Assembly (NCBI GenBank): GCA_037127255.1
Contig: JBANSL010000012.1
Coordinates: forward strand, 32,665,115-32,729,114
Source of the DNA: Persicaria tinctoria
Lineage: Eukaryota; Streptophyta; Magnoliopsida; Caryophyllales; Polygonaceae
Length of the DNA: 64,000 bases
Direction of reading: 5' to 3'
Shown: positions 1-10,248 of the stretch, in pieces
How positions within the stretch are numbered: position 1 is the stretch's first letter
How the letters are laid out: the number at the start of each line of letters is the position of its first letter
Made by a program: the position numbers and the translations under genes
The notes under the pieces: generated by a model
What the model was told of the DNA's origin: nothing
The model's input: the letters and a program-made list of their open reading frames with translations, nothing else
The model's database searches: none

Positions 1-1433
1 ATACAACCACAAAGAGTATGAAAAGGAAACAAATGAAGAAAGAGCTATATCGATATTGTAGTTTTAAGCTCCACTTTTCATAGTCCTAAGGCTTCAAAGA
101 TATTTTATTCCCCCTTTTTAAGCAAGAATGTATCAAGGATAGGATTAAGATGAAATTAATTCCTTTCGAAGTGTTACTGTTAGGAATGCAATATCTAGCC
201 TCTTCAAATATATTTTGAAATAATTATGAGAAGGGGATATACAATGCAAGGGGAAAAGGGTTATTAAAGTTGGGCAGTTAGAGAGACCTGAGAGGAATAG
301 TCACAGTCACATGGCTATGAGGTTTGTTAGATCACAGCCAGTGAGCCAGGTCTAGTATAAATAAGGGGATTACCCCCACCGTAGAAATTATCGAGAGAGA
401 TCATTGTAAAAGGCTTTTGCGCTAGTTGAGCAAGGCTTTTTAGCGGCCAGTTTGGGATTCATACCATCTGGTGGCTCAGTGGTAACCATTTCAGTTCCCT
501 GAGAAGTGTGTCTTTGCATGTGCTCATGTGTTGAATCCCGCAATATTAGTGCTTGTGTGTTCTTTGTGAGAATCCCGATCTTACACTCCATCATTTACCA
601 TGAAAAGACCTCAATTGCACAATTCCTCAATTAATTCAAAACATAGGAGTTCATCTAAGCAATACCATAACAATTAGCATCGTTCACAATAACAAAGTAG
701 AACTATGTGGGAAGAAAAGAGAAAAGGATGAAATGAGGAGAGAAAAATAAACGAGTACTTGAATTGGTTTTGGCAGAAGAATAATACATACAGCAAATTA
801 TTATTTTTTAAAAATTGACACCTAAAGGCTAAAGTATTGTCGCATGTTGAACTGAACAAGACAAGAAAACTTGGCCTAGACAAAGGTGTATGGGACAACG
901 TATAGGGCTAATGCTGAATCACATAGCAACAGTATCTTGAATATTTTATATTTGGGTTAATATCACTATCCAGGTATGAGTGGGATAAACCAGATTTGTT
1001 GTTGTTGTTGGGTTAATATCAAGGTATCTAAATTAAGTGATATCAGCTCATATCCACTTGGTTCTCTCTACAAATAGTCCCATATCAAAATTGAACAACT
1101 GTAAAATAATTTAAAAATTAGGGATTTATGCATGACCTTTCCAAATCTGCCATAGTTGCATGTTATCTTCAACGGCTCAATTCCAATTTCAGTAAATCCC
1201 ATACAAAAAGAACAACTTGTATTAATAGTGAAAATTTCTTGGAACTGACATTATTTTTGGGCAAAAGTTGGAATTCAGATTATTTCTTGTCAATGTCTAT
1301 TTTAAATCCGATAAAACCGCTTCATCATTAGATATAATTGTCGCCTATTACAGGATCACTCAATGTAGCTATCAATTTCTCAGATGAATGATATGAAACA
1401 AAACAACAATTGAGCACCACAAAAGCATACAAA
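1..1433. other. No supported gene; left-edge host DNA, probably includes PPR intron
   Basis: I see no convincing coding exon here. The PPR gene to the right runs leftward, so this stretch should include its second intron or later exons, but none could be recognised. A TATA-like TATAAATAAGG lies at 356-366 on the plus strand. A 68-codon open frame at 388-594 (minus) has no recognisable motif. The TATA-like run followed by an open tract could be an old LTR remnant, which is a guess. A short TTG run lies near 1000. Confidence 0.4.
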
Positions 1434-1472
1434 TCAATTACTCAACCACCAACTAGAGACTGAGCAAAGTAC

Positions 1473-1959
1473 CTTTAACAGAATACCGTAGGTGACATTG
1501 TCGACACCTGAGCTCCACGGTTGGGACATTTCATCAAACAGCTTGAGTGCAGATTCAATATCACCACAATGAACGCATGCCTCCAACGCCGCATTCATCA
1601 CGATTATATTCAGCTTCCCGTACCTCCTTTTAGCTCTCTCAATTTCTTCAAATATCTGCACGCAAAAAAACCCCAATTTACCTATAACTGAAAAGCCACC
1701 TACAAACTTCTGCAATTCGAACAAAATGAAATTTAAGCAAGGAAGGAAAGTGAGGGACCTGGGGGAGCTGTTTGCGACGCGTGAGTAGTAGGACACGAGA
1801 AGTGAGGCGTTTGAGATTGGGTACGTAGGAAGAACGGCGTTTGAGCAAACCGGCAGGGGAGGAGGAGGAGGTAGAGGAAGAAGAAGAAGCGTGAGAGGAG
1901 AGAGAAATGATGAAATTTGGGGCGAAATTGAGGGTTTTGTGGAGACAGAGAACAACCAT
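1473..1959 (-). CDS. PPR protein, first two exons (partial)
   Basis: Exon 1 is 1959-1759 (67 codons). It starts MVVLCLHKTLNFAPNF and is rich in Ser, Arg and Leu with few acidic residues, as expected for a plastid or mitochondrial targeting leader. A donor reading CAG|GT lies at 1759/1758. Exon 2 is 1655-1473 (61 codons), after the acceptor GCGTGCAG. It ends at AAAG|GTAC. Both introns are phase 0 and the frame runs through without a stop. Exon 2 has PPR-like helices: FEEIERAKRR, then VMNAALEACVHCGDIESALK, then LFDEM and VTYGILLK. PPR proteins bind organelle RNA. The leader plus this first repeat resembles the plant PPR proteins that also carry a CBS domain (At5g10690-like), but that is memory-based and tentative. 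Later exons were not found to the left. Longer open frames starting near 1990 are shadows in other frames. Confidence 0.7.
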
Positions 1960-2880
1960 CTTCTTCAGTTGAGAGTTCGTCACTACCCATAAGAACCCAT
2001 CAAAGCTTAGGACAGAGATGGGGCTGGAGGAGAAGATAACGCACGATGAAAATGGCGGGCAAGAGAGAGAAAAGACAAGATTCCCTTTTTTTTTTTTTTT
2101 TATCTTCATACAGTATATTTTTCGGAATTTTTTTGCGAGAGTTTTTCGAGGTCCTTGCCACCGCCTATGGCGTTTCTGCCCAGCAGCAACTTTGCCCAGC
2201 CAGCAACCTCCGCCATCAACCTTGGCCTTCGTCACCCATCTGCACAGGCACACACGCCTCTGCCTCCCGCCGGGCCCTGCCTCCGAAGCCAATCTACTTG
2301 TCCTCCGTCGCCGACCACGGCCTCCTCCTCTCGCTGCCCTTTGCTGACGGTCGTCAGCTCGTTCCGTCATCCATCAATTGCTCTCTCTCCGAGCTCGGGG
2401 CACCCATCGCCATCTTGGATTGCCGCGCCACTCCCTCCTCCGGCGGGCCGCCGCTCGCCAACCGCCGATTCGGTTCCACTGGCCACACGCTGACCTCCGT
2501 CACCACACTGGAGCGTCAGCCGGTTCCTTCTCCCTTGATCTACAGGGTCTACGCCACCCTCCGGCTCCACCGCCGCTCGCCGACCGCCAAATCGACTCCA
2601 ATGGCCACACACCGACCTTATCCCTTCCTTTTGATCCTCCTGCACCACCTGTAGTCTGCTCTTTCGGTCGCTTTCTGGTTCATCTCTGCCGGTTTTTCTT
2701 CCTTGTCTTGTTTTGTATCGCCTCTTTTAAGCTTATCCTTGTGGTAGCCTGCCCACGATTATCGTCCTTGAGGGTTAGACAAGATCTTAGGGTTTGATTG
2801 TGCTTTGGTGTGGTTTGTGGTTGCTTTGCGGATTAGTGTACTGTGCTATCCTTGTTGTGTTGCAGGCTTTTTCTGAGCGT
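1960..2880. promoter_or_regulatory. Upstream region of the PPR gene: T tract, then CpG/CT-rich DNA
   Basis: This is the 5' flank of the leftward PPR gene. It holds a T tract near 2080-2101, then about 550 bases that are CpG-rich and pyrimidine-rich on the plus strand. Several overlapping frames stay open here (2018-2797) because of composition. None shows a domain, and their amino-acid make-up (Pro, Arg, Ser, His) fits chance. The region may be a two-way promoter with a leader transcribed rightward: at 2760-2870 there is a GT-rich stretch and a TTGTGTTGCAG acceptor-like site ending near 2866. That is inference only. Confidence 0.3.
2450..2616. repeat. Two-copy direct repeat, 121-bp period
   Basis: A block beginning GCCGCTCGCC occurs at 2450-2502 and again at 2571-2616. 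Both continue through an ACCGCC word and a TGGCCACAC word in the same order, with several mismatches. It looks like an old local duplication inside the CpG-rich stretch. Confidence 0.55.
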
Positions 2881-4429
2881 TGATTGATGTGTCATGTTCG
2901 ATGACATCATGGACGTGCGATTGACATCTGGAGGCTCTTCGAGTCCATAATCTGAGGTGTCCGCTGGTCCCCAGAGTTCGCTGTGTGCGTTGTCTCTTTG
3001 GCCGATCGTTTCGTTCTTCTTTATCTTGTGTTGCACAGTGTAGGATGACTTGTACGTTCCTTATTTTTATTTTATGTCATTTGCTTCTGTTATTTATTTC
3101 CGTCATTTGCTTCTGTTGTACATGATGGTTAGTCCATCCAACGGCTTGTTCGGTCTCTCGGTTTCTCTAGGTTTGTCTAGAGAACTGAATTTCTAATCTT
3201 GCTTAAAAAAATTGTAGTTTTTCGAGGAGAACAAGAGTTTAAAGTTTTTCGTCGGATAATCTTGGAGTTTCAAAATATTATACACTGCGTCTAAAACTTG
3301 TATTTTGGTTAAACCGTGTAAGTTTTTTGCATGGATAAATTTTACAATATTGACAACTATGTGGGTGTTTTAACAATTAACCCAAATTCTTCTAAGTTGG
3401 AAAGTCATCGATACTTTTCCTTTTAAGATAGATTCAAAAAGGTGATAGAGAGCGAGCGAAGAAACCGAGAGAAGATGAATTTGTTCGGTGGTGGAGAGGG
3501 ACGACAACGGTGGCAGACGACGGCGGCGACTTTAGTGGAGGTGACAACGGATGGATAGGCAAATTCGGTAGAGTCCAATTTCATGAGTTTTAGAAATCGA
3601 GCTTGTATTTTTTTTTTTTTTTGTGAAATAAGACAGATTTTTCTTGAATGTTTTGAATTTGGGGCCAAATATGAATCTCAATATCACATAGGGTTCGAAA
3701 TTGAGGCTAAATAGTGGTTGAATGTTTTGAACTTGGAAATTTAGGGTTTAGTGTTTCGAAATTTGGGGGTTCTGTTTTTATGTGAAAATTGAGATTAATA
3801 ACCGGCGGCATATATTTTTCCATTCTTAATTTTGGTAAATAGAGAGCGGCCATCCGAGAGTCAAACTGAGGATGTTCGGATACTACCCTGAGATCCTTTC
3901 CTGATCGACCACCCCGACATGGTTATGCATTTTTCACTTCCTGAATTTTCTTGAATTTGGTAAATAAAGAGCGGACATATGCATTTTTCACTTCATTTGC
4001 ACCAAAATAGCAGAAAATTATATAGCCCTGGCTGAAATCCATAATCAACTAATTTTAAAACATAATTTCAACTTATACTTAATAATGCAAAATACCAATC
4101 ACATCATCATGAAAATATATTTAGCTTAATGATTATCAATGTCATTTAGAGTCTCATGATCTAGAGTTTGAATCTCAATACCCTTACTTTTGTGATTTAT
4201 TTGTTGGGAGCCTCGTGATCTAAATTAAGGTTATGTTATCCATGACCAGCTATAACCGTTAATAGCATACTAAACTTAAGGTTCAATAAAAGTAATTTTT
4301 TTATCAAAAATATACTGATAAATTTTAATTTTATCAAATAAAAGTAATTTACTTCTTAATTTCAATAAGAGAGAAAATTGCAAGTCAAGAGACTAATAAT
4401 GCACTATTTGGTTTAGGAATTAAAAATAA
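2881..4429. other. Intergenic, AT-rich to the right; no gene seen
   Basis: No supported gene. A short imperfect hairpin, TGATGTGTCAT with ATGACATCA, lies at about 2884-2908. A partial direct repeat sharing GGTAAATA.AGAGCGG.CAT and TATGCATTTTTCACTTC lies within about 3832-3996. An open frame at 3423-3668 (minus) has no domain. From about 4000 the sequence is AT-rich. Confidence 0.4.
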
Positions 4430-4671
4430 TACTACCTCCGTGCAGACATAAGTGACGTTTGACTTTTTTGACACGTTTTTTAAGGAGTTAAAAACTACTA
4501 TAAAATATAAAGTTTTTAATTGATTTTTTTAATAATTTTATAGTACATATTAGTTATAAGTTTAAAATTATTTAAAAAAATTTAAAAAAAGTTAATATTT
4601 CATATAGTTTTTAGCTCTTTAAAAAACATGTCGAAAAGTCAAATGACACCTATTAATGAACGGAGAAAGTA
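4430..4671. mobile_element. Stowaway-like MITE
   Basis: About 242 bp, AT-rich, with no coding capacity. The left end reads TACTACCTCCGTGCAGAC. The right end, read on the minus strand, is TACTTTCTCCGTTCAT. Both fit the Stowaway pattern of a TA target duplication followed by a CTCCCTCCGT-type inverted terminus (Tc1/mariner superfamily). Subterminal stretches also pair: TGACTTTTTTGACACG near the left end with CATGTCGAAAAGTCAAATG near the right. The whole could fold into one hairpin. Confidence 0.75.
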
Positions 4672-5986
4672 TGTTTTATATTTCAGGAGTAGAAATGTAC
4701 ACTGTGAAGGTTCGATAATGTAAAACAATGTAATATAGAAATACTCTAGAAGGGGGGGTTGAATAGAGTATGCCCGTTTTTCGCAGAAAGTCTCAAGACT
4801 TTTGGAGCTCGTGTAAAACCCTTTGAGATTAAACCTGAATCACAAAGTTAGACAATCGAATCAAGTGCGGAAATAAGGTAAAACAATGAATAAAGGACAC
4901 GAGTAATTGTTTACGAGGTTCGACACGAACTTGGCTTACGTCCCCGACTAGGGTTCTTCCACAACCCTAGGATTCAAAAGGCTTTATTGATTCGCTTAGC
5001 TTAGGATCCTAATAGCTCACCGAGAAGCCTCTCTCCTATACAATTGCAATCTAGTCAACTCACGTTCCCTTGGAGTCCTAGACCAATCTAGAAGAGCCCC
5101 ACCTCTCTCAGCTATCTAGTACAATCCTCTTACTCTCACAAATCAATAGCCTAGTGCAACTTCCCGAGTTACAAACTCTCGAGTAACACTACAAATGAAT
5201 ATATCCTATAAGCTCACAGTGACTCTCAAAGACTTTGAAATAAACAATAAACTCTTGAGCGTTAGCTGAGAGTACACTTGGAAGACAGATCTCGCTTAAA
5301 TGAATGAAAGCTCGTGTAGCACTTGTGTATTTCTGTCTTCATCTTCCTTCTCTATATATTGAGACAAATCGGCGCCAAGAATCTTCTCCAACGGATATTC
5401 CAGATCATGGCCATCTTTAAGATCTTCTAAACTTGGAAACAAATGAAGCCATAATCTTTCCGATTTGAACCTTCTCAACACTTGTTGCAAGGAAGGAAAT
5501 AATTCGAAAAACTTCCTGAACGATTAGTCAAGCACATATATATAATATAAAGGAAGTATATAATAATAATATTAAATAATATTCGGACATATAGAGCAGG
5601 TTTTGGATTTCATCAACTGTTAAAGCTCCGAGGCCTTTGACACAAACATCCTGTCAAGGCCTTTGAAACATTTATTCCGATTTTCATCAAGGGAGGGAGT
5701 TATCACACTGTCTTCCAAAATCTCCAAATATTTAGAAAGGGGAAAAACGTTTGGATATACTGTGCTAATTAAATATCTATTTAAATTAAATGTTTTACTT
5801 TGTTGTCTTTTCAATTTTTATTAAGTTTTTTTTCCTATCATCTATTTTTTTTATAGACTCAGTTCAATCCGATTTGATATAAATAATGTCCCGTGCTCTG
5901 CACTCTAGTATTCCTATCTAATTATAAGCATGTTAATTACAATATTAACTTTTGAAATTCAATACCTTCTATACACTAACATGTAT
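4672..5986. other. Unclassified repeat-like DNA
   Basis: No supported gene. At about 4740 a run ACTCTAGAAGGGGGGGTTG opens a stretch of moderate GC content that looks like an old repeat (inference). Two open frames on the minus strand (5296-5490 and 5620-5814) have no recognisable domain. A small inverted motif, AGGCCTTTGACAC and TGTCAAGGCCTTTG, lies near 5630-5670. The rest is AT-rich. Confidence 0.35.
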
Positions 5987-6421
5987 TCATGTTTCTTTCG
6001 AGGGCTTACTATTTGGTTCTCTATCACTGAGTGATGAAGCCTCTGAATTCTCAGCACTTGTTCTACCCCTTGGTTTATCTAATGAGGTGGGGTACTTCCA
6101 AGCTCTCCATCTACGTACATCAACCTATCTTCATACAAATTCAACTCATTTTATTCCTTGAGAATGCTATAATTCTTATATCAACGTTAATGCAAAAACT
6201 AATTATCACCATCTTATCCCTGCCATAAAAATATTTTTACAGGGAGCTTACACTTCTCAGAAGTCATCACTCACTATTCGTTTAGCATGCGACTCAAGCT
6301 TACCTGAAGACCCGCAGATTCAATCGATCTACCTTCCCCCATGACCCTCAACAACAAGCCATCTGCAAGTAAATTAACTGAGATGATCCTACTGGCATCG
6401 AGCCACTCACCACAACATGGC
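5987..6421 (-). CDS. Last two exons of an unidentified host gene
   Basis: On the minus strand, an exon at 6421-6304 follows the acceptor TATTTGCAG and ends at the donor CTTCAG|GTAAGC. Its frame contains GEWLDASRIISVNLLADG and then RVMGEGRSIESAGLQ. A 179-bp intron follows. The final exon, 6124-5987, after the acceptor GAAGATAG, begins VDVRRWRAWKYPTSLDKPRG, runs into a Ser/Glu-rich tail ending PSKET, and stops at TGA 5989-5987. Intron phase (0), GT-AG borders and residue composition agree, which favours a real gene over chance. I cannot name the product. Upstream exons should lie to the right, but a Copia-type LTR begins only 19 bp beyond the acceptor and the nested transposon block follows. 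The gene may therefore be broken, or have a very long intron. Confidence 0.45.
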
Positions 6422-6439
6422 CTGCAAATACTCCTACAG

Positions 6440-6747
6440 TGTTGGAATGTGGTTGTCCCACGGTGTTGGAATGTGGTTGTCCCACATCGGTTATATAAAG
6501 AATACTTGAACAACATATATAAGGTTGAAGGGCTACTCCTCTCATTGCCAATTGGGTTTGAGATGAAACTCCGTTCGGGTTTGTGTTGTTCGAGTCTCCC
6601 GTATATAGGCCCGCACACATGACTTCAGAGACACCTGCTTGATGCTCTCTACTCCCTGTATTCATTTCTTCTCTACCTATCACGCTTTGGATGGTGTTTA
6701 TACGTGTTGGTATTCTTGCTCGATTTGGTTATTAGTTTGTAATCTCA
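6440..6747 (+). mobile_element. Copia-type LTR fragment
   Basis: It starts TGTTGGAATGTGGTTGTCCC and soon reads CCCACATCGG, then TATATAAAG at 6493-6501. That TG start, CCCACAT word and nearby TATA box are typical of many plant Ty1/Copia LTRs. The first 24 bp occur twice in tandem (6440-6463 and 6464-6487). The right end is not defined. The hAT element inserted at 6756 may have split it, in which case it would continue after 43949. No coding part was seen. Confidence 0.5.
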
Positions 6748-7321
6748 CTTTTCCTTAGGGGTGTGCATAACCGGGTACCCGACACGAACCGGTTAACCGT
6801 GGCGGGTACCCGGAACCATTAACCCTCAAATCCCCGATCCGAACACGATCCGATAAGTTGCGGGTACCCGACACGGATACACGAAACGGATCCGTGTTAT
6901 CCGACCGGATACCCGCCACGACACGCTTATCATTTCCTTGTCGACAGTTGTCGCCCGACACACATTCTCAGTAAAATCAAATGAGAAGTTAGATTCAATT
7001 TTCTTGACCGATGAGCAGAAATTACAAGCCCTAATCAGAGTATCAAGTAATCAAGCAAAATAAGAACATATTAACCAAATTTATTTCGAATAAACCCAAA
7101 ATAGGTCATCAATTTCACAAAACTTAACTAAAAATTAAGAGATCTTGAGGACAGGAGCGAGAGAGTAGAACTAAAAGTTAGAAAATAAACTAAATAACAA
7201 CACATATGACTCTTTAAGAGGGTAGGAGATGGGTAGAAGACTCGTTAGAGATGGAGAAACATCAAAAGTTATCAGCCGTATTTGGATCTAAAGGACACTT
7301 GCCGGATCTGCAGAATACTCG

Positions 7322-7404
7322 TTCGTTGGAGAAGACAAACTTGAGGCCGAATCTGGAGCAAATTCGTCGGAGAAGACAAACTTGAGACCGGATCTGGAGA
7401 TAAA
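7322..7404. repeat. 41-bp tandem duplication inside the hAT element
   Basis: TTCGT.GGAGAAGACAAAC begins at 7322 and again at 7363. The two 41-bp units differ at a few bases. The Tekay-like element inserted at the right edge of the second unit. Confidence 0.7.
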
Positions 7405-7848
7405 TGTAACGACCCGAAATTTAAGTACCCGAATTAACCTTCATAAACCTACTTAGAAGGTAAATAAGGTTCGGAATACTAGATTATCGGGGAACGTTAT
7501 AGAAGAAGTTTGATCTTCTTCCGTGAGCTTTGGATCTTACGACCGAGTACGAGTTATTATTAGGTTCATTTAAGCGGAAGATTTAGTTGTCAAAAGATGG
7601 GGATTGCGAACCCCGAAAAGATCGTAAGCCCGTTGGAGGCTTCACTTGTCCTAGACTATCGCGAAAACATTTCGAATAGAAATAAAAGCGGAAATCATAA
7701 ATACAACAAAACGCCTCGGCCACGCCGGGTCAAAACGATAAAAGTATGAGCAAAAGAGTACGATTGTCAGGCGCCTCCCTCACTCTAATCGTCCAAAAGG
7801 TCTGTCCCGAAAACCATCCACAAAGCAAGTCATATCGGGTAAGGGGTA
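7405..7848 (-). repeat. Tekay-like 3' LTR, outer part
   Basis: These 444 bp match the start of the right LTR (39216 onward) almost base for base. The match breaks at GGGTA (7844-7848), the target duplication of element A. It resumes at 28614. Confidence 0.92.
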
Positions 7849-9080
7849 TGATATGCGATATATTCCATAGCGCATTTAGTAGTTTTTGTCATCATTTACA
7901 TGACATTATGAGAGATATTAGTGTGAACTTGGTGATTCGGAGCATGTTGAAGAAGTTGAAGAAATCACGCAAATTACAGAAGCTAAGAAGATCGGAAGCA
8001 GCTGGAGGGCTGAAGACATCCGACGCGGCCGCGCTGCACATGGCGTGCCCGCGCTGCTACCCCCGACGCGACCACTCTGCTAGGAGGAAGTGGCCGCGCT
8101 GCTGACAAGACAGAAGACGCAAGCTGAACCCAGTGCGCCCGCGTCGGTCCTGGAGTCGGATTCTTATCCGATTCTGTCTATCTTATTAGTTTTATTATTT
8201 TATTATTATATTTCCACGGGATGTTAAACCCGATTCTATTAGGTTAAATAGGCCGAAAAGGCAGTAGAGATTTCGTTAATGTTATTTTCGAGAGACGTAT
8301 TTTCCCTTCTTGTTCATCTCACAAACCCTATGGAGAACTAACTCTCCTTTGTTGCACTTGGTTCTTTGAAGCCTTCAATTGATTTGGTTGTGAGTATTCT
8401 ACTCTTGTTAGTCCTTTGTTAATTGTTTCGATCTCCTGAGCTTATTGCTTGATTGCTTATTATTGGTTAATCTGGATTGATCACCTAGGTTTATCGATAC
8501 TAGTCATATTGCTAGGATTTCCAATTCCAGGTTTGGGTTGTAGATTCATTGTAGCAAACACAATCTCCATACGCGGTTGCTTGTGGTATATTGTGAGGGA
8601 GATTCGATTGCAAGCTATTCTAACGGGTTGTTGGAATCGCTTGTATCTCATTATAATTCATGTTTGAATGCTATTGCTTTATTATTTGGTGAAGGTTTTC
8701 CCTTGTAATTCAGTAGTAAGTGCTTTTAGGACTGGTAGGACTAAAAGCTATTACACGATCTGAATTGAGAACAATTATTGGACATTAGAACTTGAGATTC
8801 ATAGAATGCGATGATGAACCATCTCAATTGTTGTGCGGATAATTACCTGGTGTGATATTTTCCATCATATATTCACAACACTTTATTGCAACTTGTTCTG
8901 TCATTACTATTTCTCACATACAAAACTCCCCTTGAATCGGTTACTTTTTGGGTAATAATACTTGCTATTACAATTGATTCTGTTTCCCTGTGGGTTCGAC
9001 CCTAACTTACCTACTATACTTGTTATAGTTTGCATCTTAGGAATTTACTTTGATTAGGCATAACGACCTTAGGCCTGTCA
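7849..9080 (+). repeat. Element A 5' LTR
   Basis: 1232 bp, TG...CA. It holds a GC-rich array of 20-mers (8022-8155), a degenerate TATA position (GGTTAAATAGG, near 8242), and the shared downstream word CCCTGTGGGTTCGACCC (from 8986). It is 20 bp shorter than the 3' LTR because it lacks one 20-mer. The last ~1 kb is shared, inverted, with the A-prime LTRs. The first ~170 bp are not. Confidence 0.92.
8022..8155 (+). repeat. Family-A GC-rich 20-mer array in LTR
   Basis: The word GACGCGGCCGCGCTGC and variants occur about five times here, with a basic 20-bp spacing and some drift. The same word recurs at 10537, 13261, 15286 and 15354, which are regions otherwise unrelated to this one. Confidence 0.8.
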
Positions 9081-9084
9081 AATT

Positions 9085-9102
9085 TGGCGCCGTTGTCGGG
9101 GA
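9085..9102 (+). other. Primer binding site, tRNA-Asp type (element A)
   Basis: TGGCGCCGTTGTCGGGGA lies four bases (AATT) inside the 5' LTR. It is complementary to the 3' end of plant tRNA-Asp with one mismatch, as is usual for Athila-type elements. The A-prime copies have the perfect version, with GCC in place of GTC. Confidence 0.88.
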
Positions 9103-9144
9103 AACGGTTAATCTTTGTTCTTGTTTGTTTTATTACCCACTTGG

Positions 9145-9170
9145 GTGCGAACCTCTTGCATGGTTCGCAC
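9145..9170 (+). promoter_or_regulatory. Leader hairpin spanning the gag start codon
   Basis: GTGCGAACC and GGTTCGCAC form a perfect 9-bp stem around an 8-base loop. The gag ATG (9160-9162) lies where loop meets stem. A-prime has a hairpin at the matching place with a paired T-A to C-G difference. Confidence 0.65.
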
Positions 9171-10248
9171 TCGTGCTACTGATCCCCATCTTGTTGATTT
9201 TGATTGGGAAATTGACAGGATATACCACCGCCGTCTTAGAGAACAACACCACCAACCCGATCCAATGGCTGCTAACCAGACACTGCGAGAGCTGACAGCA
9301 TCAAACATCACACAGCAGGCACCTGCTGTGACAATCCCTGCTATAGGGGATGACAACCATTTTGAGCTTAAGTCTGGGCTGATACATCAACTGCCGAAAT
9401 TCCATGGATCGGGTGGAGAGGACCCCATCAAGCACATGGGGAAGTTTCATAATGTGTGCATGAGCATCAAACCAGCCAATATAACTGAAGCACAGATAAA
9501 GATGAGAGCTTTTGGGTTCACGCTGGTCGATGCTGCGGATGACTGGTACTACAGCCTTCCTACTAGGAGCATCGATACTTGGCCTAAGCTCCACAAGGCC
9601 TTCCCGGAGAAATTCTTCCCTGCTAAGAAGGAGAACACCTTGAAGAAGGCAATCAGCAATATAGAGCAGGAAGAGGATGAGACCCTCTATGATTACAATG
9701 AAAGGTTCAAGAAGCTGTGTGCTAATTGCCCTTTCCATGGCTACAGCACGAAGGACCTAGTCTTATACATCTATGGGGGTTTGCTGGAATCTGATAGAAG
9801 GATGATTGATGCCGCCTGCGGAGGAAATATTCTGAATGCCACGCCAGAGGGAGCTATGGAGAAGATTCAGGAAATGGCTGAGGGGACTAGGAATTTTGGG
9901 AAGTCCACCAGGAAGAAAGGAGTCAACTCGGTAGACTCTAACAAAGCCAATGATATTGCTGAATTGAAGGATATGGTTAGGAGACTCACTCTGAAGGGGA
10001 CTCCTCAACAACTCAAGGCTTGTGAATTTTGCGGTGATGACTTCCACCCAACTGATGCGTGTCCTACACTCCATGGAGACACCGCTGAGGTGAGTGCTAT
10101 AGGTGGAAATGGACCTCAGAGACCCAGACATGACCCCTACTCAAACTCCTACAACCCAGGTTGGCGGGATCACCCCAATTTCAGATGGAGGGATCCACCA
10201 AACCAACCACATCAGCAGCAGCCACCTCCCTACAATCAGAGGCAGTAG
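9160..10248 (+). pseudogene. gag: gag of element A (Athila type), closed by an in-frame stop
   Basis: Gag forms the virus-like particle and packages the element RNA. The start ATG at 9160 follows the PBS and leader directly (upstream TTG frames are extension only). The first ~35 residues are basic. Residues ~75-250 form the retrotransposon gag domain, with words such as FHGSGGEDPI, DDWYYSLP and EEDETLYDYNERFKKL. A zinc knuckle CEFCGDDFHPTDAC (CX2CX4HX4C) lies at about residues 288-301. A Gln/Pro-rich tail follows. TAG at 10246-10248 ends this frame, but the same frame reopens at once and carries the rest of gag and pol. I therefore read this stop as an inactivating change. Readthrough is possible but less likely, because four more stops occur downstream. 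Confidence 0.85.

Noticed and set aside
2018..2797. Several overlapping plus- and minus-strand ORFs of 90-230 codons
   Set aside because: Low-complexity, CpG-rich DNA open in many frames; no domain and no codon pattern favouring one frame.
2884..2960. Possible box C/D snoRNA (TGATG-like and CTGA words with a hairpin)
   Set aside because: No proper C box with paired terminal stem; the hairpin and CTGA could be chance.
4130..4210. Possible SINE (B-box-like AGAGTTTGAATCTC)
   Set aside because: No A box at the right distance, no tail and no target duplication seen.
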